64,000 nt of DNA, taken from the NCBI GenBank assembly GCA_041390025.1, contig JAWKQR010000002.1, positions 1-64,000 of the forward strand, read 5' to 3'. This document shows, piece after piece, positions 1 through 7,964 of the stretch (within the stretch, counting starts at the first letter, position 1; every line of letters starts with the position of its first letter). The position numbers and the translations under genes were made by a program. Below the pieces are notes generated by a model. That model saw nothing but the letters and a program-made list of their open reading frames with translations. It was not told the origin of the DNA and ran no database searches. Source of the DNA: JBFFMO01 sp041390025 (lineage in GTDB: Bacteria; Myxococcota_A; Bradymonadia; Bradymonadales; Bradymonadaceae).

Positions 1-183
1 AAAGACGTCCTTGCTCGGGTCCACGGTAAGATCGAGGGCATAACGCTTGGGAACCACGTTTCTGGCGAGGCGATGGGCCCCGTCAACGTTGACCTCGGAG
101 TGGTTGATCGTCCGGACGTCAGTGTTTTGGGCGCCGCCACACGCGGTCGCGGCCAAGAGTGAGAGCAAGAGCCACTTTTTCAT
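1..183 (-). CDS. M1-family aminopeptidase lipoprotein, N-terminal fragment
   Basis: Only the first 61 codons are inside the window; the gene runs off the left edge. The start is the ATG at 183, overlapping the TGA of the rhomboid gene by 4 bases (ATGA), which suggests translational coupling. The N-terminus is a lipoprotein signal: two Lys, a hydrophobic stretch and the lipobox LAATAC. After a short linker comes ARNVVPKRYALDLTVDPSKD, which resembles the first beta-strand of M1 zinc aminopeptidases (usual pattern NVVPxxYxLxLxxD). The zinc motif HExxH lies outside the window, so the family call rests on this short segment. Inferred role: envelope-anchored peptidase. Confidence 0.6.
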   Translation of the reverse strand, partial: MKKWLLLSLLAATACGGAQNTDVRTINHSEVNVDGAHRLARNVVPKRYALDLTVDPSKDVF

Positions 184-1046
184 CGGGATTCCTGACCAAG
201 TGGGGTGACCGTGTCACCTCGGGGGATTGGCGTTGTGCGTTCGGGATAACACGCGCCGTATTCTTGTGCACTTCCGATGCATCGCACGACCTCTTGAGAC
301 CAGAACCACGCCGTTGTAACGAGCGTGAGTAGGCTCAGGCCAAAGAGGACCGCGACCACCCGTTCGCGTTTTCTCCGCGGTGTGCGGTCAAGCTGGGAGC
401 GCATCACAAACGCCACCAACGCGCCCGAAAACAGCCCACCGAGATGAGCGCCGTTGTCGAAGGGGATGGCGTCCAGAAATCCGATTCCGATACTCAAAAC
501 GACCCACGGGGCGAGGCCGGTCGTAAACGAACGTGACACGCGCGCCGGCAACTCGCTGCGAAATTTCATGCCGAACACACTCAGCGCGCCTACGAGCCCG
601 TAGATCGCGCCGGACGCACCGCCGCTAGGGACGGGCGTGAACATGTAGCTCGCTGCGGCACCAACGATCCCTGCGACCATGTAGATGATCATGAACCGTC
701 GCCCACCGTAGAATTTTTCGACCAGCGGACCGAGCGTCCACAGCCCGTAGGCGTTGAACCCGATGTGCATGAAATCAAGATGGACAAACATGCTCGAAAC
801 TAGGCGCCAAACCTCGCCTGCGTCGATGTAGCTGTTGACCTTCATGCCGGTGTAGAACACGTACTGCAGCGGCGAAAAGTCGCTGGGAAGTGTGACGAAC
901 CGGTCCAGCCCGGCCACAAATGCGGCCACAAAAAACACCAGGTTGATGCCAACCAGCCATACCGACCAGACCACTGGCGTTCCGAGCACACGCGCGAACG
1001 AAATCTCGCGTTCGATGGCGTCTAGGTATGTCTTCGAATCACTCAT
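180..1046 (-). CDS. Rhomboid-family intramembrane serine protease
   Basis: A 288-residue polytopic membrane protein. The serine motif GASG is at residues 143-146 (Ser145) and the partner His is at 201 in NGAHLGGL, forming the rhomboid Ser-His dyad. The HIGFNAYGLWTLG segment near residue 94 is the conserved region before the catalytic helix. I chose the ATG at 1046, giving MSDSKTYL, because it overlaps the end of thiD by 8 bases; an upstream in-frame start would lengthen the overlap and add residues unlike the family. Rhomboids cleave substrates within or near transmembrane helices; the substrate here is unknown. It lies in the envelope/metabolic gene run between thiD and the aminopeptidase. 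Confidence 0.85.
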   Translation of the reverse strand: MSDSKTYLDAIEREISFARVLGTPVVWSVWLVGINLVFFVAAFVAGLDRFVTLPSDFSPLQYVFYTGMKVNSYIDAGEVWRLVSSMFVHLDFMHIGFNAYGLWTLGPLVEKFYGGRRFMIIYMVAGIVGAAASYMFTPVPSGGASGAIYGLVGALSVFGMKFRSELPARVSRSFTTGLAPWVVLSIGIGFLDAIPFDNGAHLGGLFSGALVAFVMRSQLDRTPRRKRERVVAVLFGLSLLTLVTTAWFWSQEVVRCIGSAQEYGACYPERTTPIPRGDTVTPLGQESR

Positions 1047-1800
1047 GGTTTCGCACGACGACAGGGCGTCCAAGGCCAACTTTTTGGCGTTTCTTGAGCA
1101 TGCTCGACAGGTAAAGTCGGCCCATTTCAACGGCGGTCAACAAATCATCCCCCGCCCCAAGCCGGCAGGCGATGGCGGTGGACAGTTGGCAACCGGTGCC
1201 CCGAACGTCGTCGGCGATGCGTGGGGTGGGGGCGAGGACCGTGGCCCCACCGTCGGCGAGAACATCGCGCAAGTCTTCTGCAGAATCAACATGGCCCACC
1301 TTCAACAGGACCGCGGTCGAAAGCTCATCGTTCAAAAGCTCCGCGAGCTCGACCGGCGTGGACGCCGCACCGACAGCGATGGCTTTGGCTTCGGGCATGT
1401 TGGGTGTCACGAGCGTTGCCATGCGTGCCAGCCGTCGCAAGGCTTCCAACGACGCCGTGTACATCGACGTGCGCCCATCGCCCGACGCGAGGACAGGGTC
1501 CAACACGATCGGACCATCGAAGCCGGCCAACCGCCCGGCGAGCGCCTCAGCGTTTTCGGTGGATCCGAGCATCCCTATCTTTATCGCTGCGACGTCGAGA
1601 TCGTCGAACACGGCATCCAGCTGCGCGATCAGGTCCTCGGGCGCGACGGCTCGCCAACCTCGAACTTCGGAGGTGTTCTGCCATACAATCGCCGCGACCG
1701 CCGAGAGCCCATGACTATTGTGATCGCGAATCACCTGCAGGTCCGCCTGAACTCCCGCGCCACCGCTTGGATCCGTGCCCGCGATCGTAAGAATGTTCAA
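1039..1800 (-). CDS. thiD: Hydroxymethylpyrimidine/phosphomethylpyrimidine kinase
   Basis: ThiD phosphorylates HMP and HMP-phosphate to HMP-PP, the pyrimidine half of thiamine, in the cytoplasm. The 253-residue protein has the ribokinase-fold signature near its start (TIAGTDPSGGAGVQADLQ) and the anion-hole motif RGTGCQLSTAIA near its end. The likely start is TTG at 1800, overlapping the upstream stop as TTGA and placing NILTIAGTDPSGG at the N-terminus as in the family. Upstream starts would add about 16 unconserved residues. No TPP riboswitch was seen and no other thi genes are adjacent, so this gene appears to ride in an envelope operon. Confidence 0.9.
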   Translation of the reverse strand: MNILTIAGTDPSGGAGVQADLQVIRDHNSHGLSAVAAIVWQNTSEVRGWRAVAPEDLIAQLDAVFDDLDVAAIKIGMLGSTENAEALAGRLAGFDGPIVLDPVLASGDGRTSMYTASLEALRRLARMATLVTPNMPEAKAIAVGAASTPVELAELLNDELSTAVLLKVGHVDSAEDLRDVLADGGATVLAPTPRIADDVRGTGCQLSTAIACRLGAGDDLLTAVEMGRLYLSSMLKKRQKVGLGRPVVVRNHE

Positions 1801-2930
1801 GGTTTGTCCTCGCCCATCAATACGTTCGCGACGTCCTCCCAAAGCCACTGGAAGGACTCCCGGTCAAATTTTGCCCCGGACCCAAACCAATCGGCGCCGT
1901 CTTTGGCGTCAAACGGGCCACGCAGGTAATGGCCAATGCTGTCGAGGTGATCCGAACGGACGATGCCACGAAACTCGCCCCAAATCTGACTCAGCGTGGG
2001 CACGACGCCGTCGCTGGTTGATTCGGTGATCTGGAAGGGCAGCGGACGTTTCGTGATCGCGTCTTCGGCAGGGATGGGGGGATGGTAGGCGTAGTGCGGG
2101 TGCGCGCGCGACGTCAGCGTCCACAGCAGGCCGTAGAGCACCTTATTCAGCGGCGTGAGCGCGTTTCGTAGCCGGATTTTCTTGATGACTTCAACCGGTG
2201 GGGGCGCGGCCGTTGCGTAGCTGACATAACGCACGTTTTGGTTGTCGTAGACCGAGGCGTTGAACATATCCATGCCTTCGGGCGTGATCTGAACCATGCA
2301 GCCTTGGTCGTCCAAAATCGAACGCAAGAACTGCCGCACCTCGGCCTCGGCCGCCGGGCTGAATTCACGCAGCAATTCGTTGGTGACCTGTGTGATCAGC
2401 GTTTCGTCGAGCCCGAGCAGGTCGTTGATCTTCCCCAACACGCCAATCAATCCACCCAAAAGAGTCACAGGGCGCCGGCGCAGACCGACGATCACCAGCA
2501 AAGTGACCACGTACAACAGGTTTTTGCCATAGAGTGTCGTGAAGAAGTTGGCGAGCGGTGTGCCGTAATGCGGGCCCGACAGGCTCACGATGGTCTGCAG
2601 ATTTCGCTCAAGCGCCGACAAATCGCCCATGTCCAAATGGCTGGTGGGACACGCGGCCAAGCGCGCGTCCAACGCCCCTGTAGAATGGCCGATCCAGTGG
2701 ACTTTGACACCGGGTTCAAATCCGCCGGTCTCGCGCACGGTCATGATCAGGCGACGCGCGCGGTGCCGCAGGGATGCGGTCGGCAGTGTCTTGACGCCGA
2801 TGATCTCGACATCGCAACCGCGCCGCTCAAACACGTCCGCGAGGGACTCGTGGACCTGCCGGAAATACGAAATCCCACCGAGATTCGCGAAACCGAAAAA
2901 CCCGGGAATCAGATAAACTTTGTGTTTCAT
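1797..2930 (-). CDS. Lipase/esterase-like alpha/beta hydrolase
   Basis: A 377-residue protein starting MKHKVYLIPGFFGFANLG, with the first beta-strand and oxyanion-loop pattern of lipase-like hydrolases. The nucleophile elbow is GHSTGALDARL (GxSxG), and a candidate acid/His region lies near the C-terminus in DHLDSIGHY. A hydrophobic stretch around YVVTLLVIVGLRR suggests membrane association. The ATG at 2930 is 2 bases past the PP2C stop and is preferred to a longer upstream reading that would run back into the PP2C gene. The substrate cannot be told from sequence; a lipid or triacylglycerol-type ester is only a family-level guess. Confidence 0.7.
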   Translation of the reverse strand: MKHKVYLIPGFFGFANLGGISYFRQVHESLADVFERRGCDVEIIGVKTLPTASLRHRARRLIMTVRETGGFEPGVKVHWIGHSTGALDARLAACPTSHLDMGDLSALERNLQTIVSLSGPHYGTPLANFFTTLYGKNLLYVVTLLVIVGLRRRPVTLLGGLIGVLGKINDLLGLDETLITQVTNELLREFSPAAEAEVRQFLRSILDDQGCMVQITPEGMDMFNASVYDNQNVRYVSYATAAPPPVEVIKKIRLRNALTPLNKVLYGLLWTLTSRAHPHYAYHPPIPAEDAITKRPLPFQITESTSDGVVPTLSQIWGEFRGIVRSDHLDSIGHYLRGPFDAKDGADWFGSGAKFDRESFQWLWEDVANVLMGEDKP

Positions 2931-2932
2931 GT

Positions 2933-4150
2933 CTAGGATTCGCGTCCGCGGATCTCTTGCATTTCCTTTGCAAGGCTGGCCAGTAGATTCCACAGCAGGG
3001 TGTTGCCCACCGAGGGATCAGACGTGACGATGTCGCGGAACTTCTCCGCGGGAACCACCAGCATGAGTGCTTCTCCCTTGGCAACGGCCCGTGACTGCCG
3101 TTTTCCGCGCTGAATGAGTGCCAGCTCGCCAAAATGGCGCCCCATCTCTAACGTACGCGTCTCGCCGCCTACGGTCAGCTCCACCTCGCCGTCGCCGACG
3201 ATGAACAGACTTTCACCGTCCGTCCCCGGTTCCATGATGACTTCGCCATCTTGGTAGGTGCGTTCGTAGACAATACGGAGCACCTTGATCAGCTCGCGAA
3301 GGCTAAGTCCTTCGAACAAGGAAATCTGCCCCAAGATGTCGGCCTGGCGCAGCGTGTCGAGGCTCTGATCGCGCGTCGGAGTCGGGCGCTCGATTCGCCC
3401 ATCGAGGCTAATCATCACGGCCGTGATGTTGTCGTGGCCGCCACGGTCTTTGGCCTCCTGCACGAGCGCATTGAGCATCTCTTGGCCGTTGAGCCGCGTC
3501 GCGTACTCCAAGATTTCTGGGCCCGACAAGTAGTCGGTCACCCCGTCGCTGCACATCATCACGCGATCACCGACCTGCAGGTCGATGAACAATGCATCGA
3601 TGTCCACCTGCGGTTTCCCACCAATGCTTCGCGTCAGCACGTTTCGAAACTTGTCGATGACGCGTTCGTCGGTCACGTTCTCGCGCTTGAGCTGTTCGGC
3701 GAAGGTGTGGTCTTCGGTGATGCGAAAGACCTCGTCCCCGCGGAACAGGTACACACGGCTGTCCCCGACGTGAGCGATGAACGCTGCGTTGTCGGTCAGC
3801 AAAAGCACATCACATGTTGTCGCCGACGGGTTGTTGGGATTGATCTCCTTGCCGATCTCAAAAACCTCACCGTTGATCTGCTGGATGAGGTCCAGGAGCT
3901 CGCTGAACACACGTTCGCGGTCGTCTTTGTTCCCGACCGGGTCACAGCCTTTGACCAACGCATGGAGCCGTGCCGCGTTTTCACTGACGCGTTGCACCAA
4001 ATGGCCGCTCGCGACTTCGCCCGCTTCGCTGCCGCCCACGCCATCGGCCACGATGTAGATGTTGTTTTCGTTGTCGACGAGAAAACTGTCTTCGTTGTTC
4101 TCCCGAACATTTCCGAGGTCGGTGACCGACCACGCGCGCACTTGCATCAT
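2933..4150 (-). CDS. PP2C-type protein phosphatase fused to cyclic-nucleotide-binding domain
   Basis: The 405-residue protein has two domains. Residues about 1-245 are a PP2C/Stp1-type Ser/Thr phosphatase: DLGNVRENNEDSFLVD, VADGVGGSEAGEVAS, VGDSRVYLFRGD, CSDGVTDYL and GGHDNITAVM, which carry the metal-binding Asp residues. Residues about 275-395 form a cyclic-nucleotide-binding domain with the phosphate-binding-cassette-like GRHFGELALIQRGKRQSRA. The ATG at 4150 overlaps the previous gene's TGA (ATGA). The fusion suggests dephosphorylation gated by a cyclic nucleotide or similar effector; the ligand is inferred, not shown. It probably opposes Hanks-type kinases, although the kinase in this window lies 48 kb away. 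Confidence 0.9.
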   Translation of the reverse strand: MMQVRAWSVTDLGNVRENNEDSFLVDNENNIYIVADGVGGSEAGEVASGHLVQRVSENAARLHALVKGCDPVGNKDDRERVFSELLDLIQQINGEVFEIGKEINPNNPSATTCDVLLLTDNAAFIAHVGDSRVYLFRGDEVFRITEDHTFAEQLKRENVTDERVIDKFRNVLTRSIGGKPQVDIDALFIDLQVGDRVMMCSDGVTDYLSGPEILEYATRLNGQEMLNALVQEAKDRGGHDNITAVMISLDGRIERPTPTRDQSLDTLRQADILGQISLFEGLSLRELIKVLRIVYERTYQDGEVIMEPGTDGESLFIVGDGEVELTVGGETRTLEMGRHFGELALIQRGKRQSRAVAKGEALMLVVPAEKFRDIVTSDPSVGNTLLWNLLASLAKEMQEIRGRES

Positions 4151-4686
4151 ATCTGTTTGCTCAGTTCATCGATCAATGCATGGGTCTTTGGATCTTCGCA
4201 GGCAAACCGCAGGGTTGTCATCCGGCTTTTCATGCCTGCGGTCTTCTTTAGTTTACGGCGCGAGTTCAATTCAATCAGATGGGCCAGCACCGCGGCGATC
4301 ATGCCCTCGTTTGGGTGATCCAAAAACCACGTCAAGAGTTCGTCGTCAGGAAATTTTGGCCCGCTTTGCGAAACTCTGTGGCCGCTTTGACGAACTCACG
4401 AAAACCCTCGGTCGCGCGAAGCTCGTCCACTGCGCCACGTTCAGCCGTGCTCGGGTGTACCCTCAGCGGGCTTGAGCTGTTCGGCCACACCCTTGAACCG
4501 GTCAGATGCATCTGGTCACCGCCACGCTGAACAGCTCCGCTCGGGTCGCGTTTTGCCGTCGAGGAGATCCCCGCGCCCCCGTTCTTTGGCTCCGGGTCGC
4601 GGCGCGCTGTGCCACCGTCACGTCGGTGGGCGCTCTTCTGCGGCGGCGTCGATTTCGCGCCAGCTCTTCTTTCGTTCGTCGCTCAT
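4147..4686 (-). pseudogene. Small conserved charged protein, frameshifted
   Basis: The start MSDERKKSWREIDAA (ATG 4686, one base after the preceding stop) and the intact end DHPNEGMIAAVLAHLIELNS through ELSKQI (4147-4335) look like the two ends of one highly charged, helical protein. They lie in different frames, with at least two frame changes between. The distance from start to stop is 540 bases, a multiple of three, so the net frame is preserved. I recall similar MSDE/SWREID proteins of unknown function in myxobacterial genomes, but this is memory and not a search. The stop overlaps the PP2C start. The damage may be sequence error, given the similarly damaged neighbour. Confidence 0.5.
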
Positions 4687-5785
4687 TCAGGCCTCACGCT
4701 CGGCTGGGCATGGCCGGCAGCTCAACGTCGTCTCGTGTAGCAGATAAACCTCGAGCCGGATCGTCGAGTATACGACCCTCCATCCCGTCGATGCCGGCAG
4801 GCATCTTGGGGTCCTTCAGAGGATCATGTCGAGTTTCCAAACTTGCCCTTCTTGACCAATGTGTGGCTTCGTGCCTTTCCGTCGAGCAACGTGGCTTCGA
4901 GCGATGTCCGTGTTCTTCCACGTCGCCTCCGGGTCGGGCTTGAGCGCCCCAATGTGTACGCTGGCTTTGGCCACCAACTTCGCCTCGGTTCTCGGCGTGC
5001 GAGGTCGGTGTGACCGGAACATTCACGACACTGCTGGATCAACATGATGGCGAGGCTGTCGTGGGGCATCGAACATCGTCACAAATGGGACACCGCGCCC
5101 AGCGTCGTCACTCGGGCCATGCCGTAAACGGTGTGGTCACCCTCACGCACCGAAAATACCCGCTTTCGGCTGCCCCATCGTGAGTAACGGAGCAATATCA
5201 CCCTTCAAAGGCATCTTGGCCGGCAGTTGAACCGCGAACGGGGCGCCGTCGACGTTGAGGTCGATGTAGGTCTCGCGCCCGGCTTGTCCCGGATACGTGA
5301 TCCGCAGATGCCATGAAGACGCTCAGGTGTGTCGACCTCAGTAAGACTGAATGGTGAAGTTGCCTTCACGTACTCCACCTCTTTACGTCTTGAGGTTAAA
5401 CAATGATAGGGAGATAAGGCCGGGCTGACCATCATGCCTTTGGGATGATCGAACACCGGCTGCAGCAAGACGCCATCCCCGCACTGAACCCGACCGATCG
5501 CGCGCAGTTTCGCGCCGCTTCCAAACAGCGGACCGGACACCGTGCCGATCTCGGTGTCCTTGAACGCACCGAGGTCCACGTGCGACCTTTACAGGCGGGG
5601 CGGCGGTTCTCGCCTTGGCGGTTCGACGTCAGGAACTGTGCCGCCGTGCCGGTCGGGCGCGGCCACCATCTGGTTGACCCGGCATCGGGGCTCGCCGCGT
5701 CGTGGTGCTCGATGGTTGTGGGTTCGGACGGCTTGGAATCACATCCGATCATCACAAGCAGCAACAACGTGGCGTAAATCTTCAT
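4687..5785 (-). pseudogene. Putative lipoprotein gene, multiply frameshifted
   Basis: A start at 5785 gives MKIYATLLLLVMIGCDSK, a clear lipoprotein signal with lipobox VMIGC. Protein-like segments then appear in successive different frames: LGAFKDTEIGTVSGPLFGSG and VEYVKATSPFSLTEVDTPER (about 5575-5300), YPGQAGRETYIDLNVDGAPF (about 5300-5220), REGDHTVYGMARVTTLGAV (about 5155-5095), KLVAKASVHIGALKPDPEA (about 4980-4930), and a final segment ending PAEREA before TGA at 4687. No domain is recognised. The start overlaps the dacB stop (ATGA) and the end abuts the next start, so the original gene order is intact. At least five frame changes are needed. Confidence 0.5.
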
Positions 5786-7173
5786 TCTTTCCAATCTGGC
5801 GATGGTCTTGGCGATTTTGTCCTGCTCATCGCGCAGAGTCCACGCCCAGACAGGTGTGTCGTTAATGCGTAGGCGACGCTGGCGTCAGAAGCCGTATGCA
5901 TGTAGCCGCTGAGCGCGGTCACTTCATTCAACGTCTTCCCGGTCTTTCCGCGCAGGTCCGTGCTTTGAAGGCGGCCCGAAAGCGTGCCGTCCACCCTGCG
6001 ATCGCCGGAAGCGCACTCAAATTCGGGGGCGTATCGATGTTTGGCCATCGCGACCAACAACGTCCCGAGCTGCCGCGGCGTGAACAGATTGCCGTCGTAC
6101 AGGCCGCTGCCGTTGTTTTGGGTCCAGCCTTTCGCGACGCCCAGTTTGTCGAGGACCGCAGCCACGTTGGTTCGCGCGCGGTCGGTCGTCGCCGGGCTGT
6201 CTTTGCTCGCCCCCAACATCCGGAAGATTTGCTCGGCGATGAAGTTGTTGCTCCACTTGTTCATCGCAAACAGCGACCACGACAACGGCTCAGACGCATC
6301 GAGCAGCACGGTCGTTGTGGCATCGGGGCGAGTGGCGACCGTCGACCCTGCCTTGACCGACACGCCGACGTCGATCAGGGCTTGGCGAAACACGCTCGCG
6401 GCGAACAAGCCTGGGTGATCGATGCGCTTTCGCATCTCAACCGGTGAAGCGTCCTTGCCGATCGTGCCCGTAACCTCGATGCGGGTGTAGTCCCCATCCG
6501 TGACCGAGCGAACCGACACGCGTTGCCCTTTTCCTTTGGCAACCCGCGCGGAGTTCTTGAGGCGGACGTAATCGTTTGGCGGATACAGGTCGACCACGGC
6601 GTTGTCGCCGTCCGCGCGTACGGTCACCGCGATCGCGTTAAAATTGACCGACACCGCGCCGATCTGCGCGCGGTAGGACGCGTCCTCGTTTTTCTGTTCA
6701 AATCCAGGCGGCATGTATCCCGCGGCGAAGGCGGAGTCGTCGACCGCGACATCGTCAACGCTTGAAATGCCGGCACGCTTGACCGCCACGGCAAACCGCA
6801 TCACATCCTCGTACAGCAAGAAGGGGTCGCCCTCGCTCTTGAGCCAAATGCGGTCGACGTGGCCACCTTTGAGCTCCCCAGAATAGCTGATACGCGTGGC
6901 GACGGTGTAGGCCGGGCCATACATGTCGAGCGCAGCGGCCGCGGTCACGAGTTTGGTGTTGCTCGCTGGGTTGAAGAGCTCGTCGGCCGAATGGCTGTAG
7001 AGCTCTTCGCCCGTCTCAACGTCGGCCACATAGATGCCGACCTTGGATTTCGCGACGTTGTCGAGCGCAAGGACGGCGTCAATGCCCTTTGCGAGCTTGG
7101 CGGTGTCTGGCGGCGCCGCGTAGGCAACGTGGGACACCGCAAGCAGGACGAACAGAAGGACGAGCTTTTTCAT
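5782..7173 (-). CDS. dacB: D-alanyl-D-alanine carboxypeptidase/endopeptidase, PBP4 (peptidase S13)
   Basis: A periplasmic penicillin-binding protein of about 463 residues with a signal peptide (MKKLVLLFVLLAVSHVAYA). The catalytic SxxK is NPASNTK (Ser71, Lys74), the SxN box is in NKWSNNFIAEQIFR, and the KTG box is LRGKTGKTLNEV. PBP4 enzymes trim or cleave peptidoglycan cross-links. The ATG at 7173 is chosen because the signal peptide begins there. The last about 20 residues look out of frame: from about 5865, the alternative frame reads WTLRDEQDKIAKTIARLER, which resembles the normal family C-terminus. The 3' end is therefore probably frameshifted. The gene heads the minus-strand run. Confidence 0.85.
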   Translation of the reverse strand: MKKLVLLFVLLAVSHVAYAAPPDTAKLAKGIDAVLALDNVAKSKVGIYVADVETGEELYSHSADELFNPASNTKLVTAAAALDMYGPAYTVATRISYSGELKGGHVDRIWLKSEGDPFLLYEDVMRFAVAVKRAGISSVDDVAVDDSAFAAGYMPPGFEQKNEDASYRAQIGAVSVNFNAIAVTVRADGDNAVVDLYPPNDYVRLKNSARVAKGKGQRVSVRSVTDGDYTRIEVTGTIGKDASPVEMRKRIDHPGLFAASVFRQALIDVGVSVKAGSTVATRPDATTTVLLDASEPLSWSLFAMNKWSNNFIAEQIFRMLGASKDSPATTDRARTNVAAVLDKLGVAKGWTQNNGSGLYDGNLFTPRQLGTLLVAMAKHRYAPEFECASGDRRVDGTLSGRLQSTDLRGKTGKTLNEVTALSGYMHTASDASVAYALTTHLSGRGLCAMSRTKSPRPSPDWKE

Positions 7174-7299
7174 CAATGGTCTCAAAACAGGCTGTATCGT
7201 GCATAACACGCTCGGAAAATACGTAACAGCCGTGGGGCCGTGCAGGTGACAATTTCCCAAGTCTTGTTATATTCAGGGAATCGTCGCCTGAGTTAAACG

Positions 7300-7641
7300 A
7301 TGTTTTCCTCTCGGACATATTCCACCGTGAAAGCCATCTGGGTTGGTTTTCTCGCGATTGTGATGCTGCTCGCCGCGTTGCCGACTTCCTTCGCGATGCG
7401 CAGCGATGACGGTCCGTCCATCAAGTGGATGGCGAGCCAAGACGTCAGCATCGCACGCGAAGCCCCGAAGAACCTCGAAGGTGCCTCACCGCTCTCGACT
7501 TTGCTGGGTCTGGAGAGCGGTCCAATCGTGCAGTCGGACCTGCCGCGGCGTTCGTCCGAGCCTCGCAACCCCACCGGCTGGTGCATGTCACGAAAAATGC
7601 GCTTGTCGATCTCTCCTGGGCACTCGCCGCCCACCGTCTAA
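7300..7641 (+). CDS. Hypothetical small exported protein
   Basis: A 113-residue reading frame beginning MFSSRTYSTVKAIWVGFLAI, with a basic N-terminus, a hydrophobic core and a possible signal-peptidase site after FA. The rest has no recognised domain. The C-terminal third (from about 7555) is Arg/Ser/Pro-rich and looks less natural than another frame reading HVTKNALVDLSWALAAHRL, so a frameshift is possible. No good ribosome-binding site precedes the ATG. It is divergent from dacB and 54 bases upstream of tatA. The existence of a gene is plausible; its exact product is uncertain. Confidence 0.35.
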   Translation: MFSSRTYSTVKAIWVGFLAIVMLLAALPTSFAMRSDDGPSIKWMASQDVSIAREAPKNLEGASPLSTLLGLESGPIVQSDLPRRSSEPRNPTGWCMSRKMRLSISPGHSPPTV

Positions 7642-7695
7642 CGCTCGAACAATTCTGGGGGAAAGCGTGCAAACAACCTTTTCGAGGACAACACC

Positions 7696-7863
7696 ATGTT
7701 TGGTCTCGGCACGTCAGAGTTGATGCTGATTTTAGTGATCGTCGTGATGTTTTTTGGCGTCGGGAAACTCCCCGAGGTGGCCAAACAACTTGGCGGCGGA
7801 ATTCGAACGTTTAGACAAGCGGCGAGCGGTGAAGACACCTCGCCAACCAAAGAGGAAACCTAA
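7696..7863 (+). CDS. tatA: Twin-arginine translocase subunit TatA/TatE
   Basis: A short gene of 55 codons. MFGLGTSELMLILVIVVMFF provides the single N-terminal transmembrane helix, preceded by the conserved FGLGTSEL. GVGKLPEVAKQLGGGIRTFR is the hinge (FGxGKLPE) and the amphipathic helix of TatA, followed by a short acidic/Thr-rich tail. GAGGA-like bases at 7684-7688 provide a ribosome-binding site 7 bases before the ATG. TatA oligomers form the pore or membrane patch that moves folded twin-arginine substrates across the inner membrane. tatB and tatC are not nearby. The stop overlaps the next start (TAATG). Confidence 0.9.
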   Translation: MFGLGTSELMLILVIVVMFFGVGKLPEVAKQLGGGIRTFRQAASGEDTSPTKEET

Positions 7864-7964
7864 TGGATAAGAACCAGATTTTGACCCTCGTTTTGCTCGG
7901 ATTTTTTGTTGGCGGGATGTTCGCACCGGCCATCATACACAAACGCAAAAACAAAGCGTCTTAA
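7863..7964 (+). CDS. Small single-pass membrane protein
   Basis: A 33-residue frame whose ATG overlaps the tatA stop (TAATG), so it is probably co-translated with tatA. It reads MDKNQILTLVLLGFFVGGMF and ends with a basic tail HKRKNKAS, giving one transmembrane helix with a positively charged end. No family is recognised. Its stop overlaps the convergent RND gene stop by 4 bases. Support is limited to the coupling geometry and clear membrane-protein composition. Confidence 0.5.
   Translation: MDKNQILTLVLLGFFVGGMFAPAIIHKRKNKAS

Noticed and set aside
1801..2000. TPP riboswitch upstream of thiD
   Set aside because: The region is the coding end of the hydrolase gene with a 4-base overlap; no riboswitch-like leader exists.
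3251..4318. Long plus-strand frame opposite the PP2C-CNB gene
   Set aside because: The minus-strand gene has unmistakable PP2C and CNB motifs; this is an antisense shadow.
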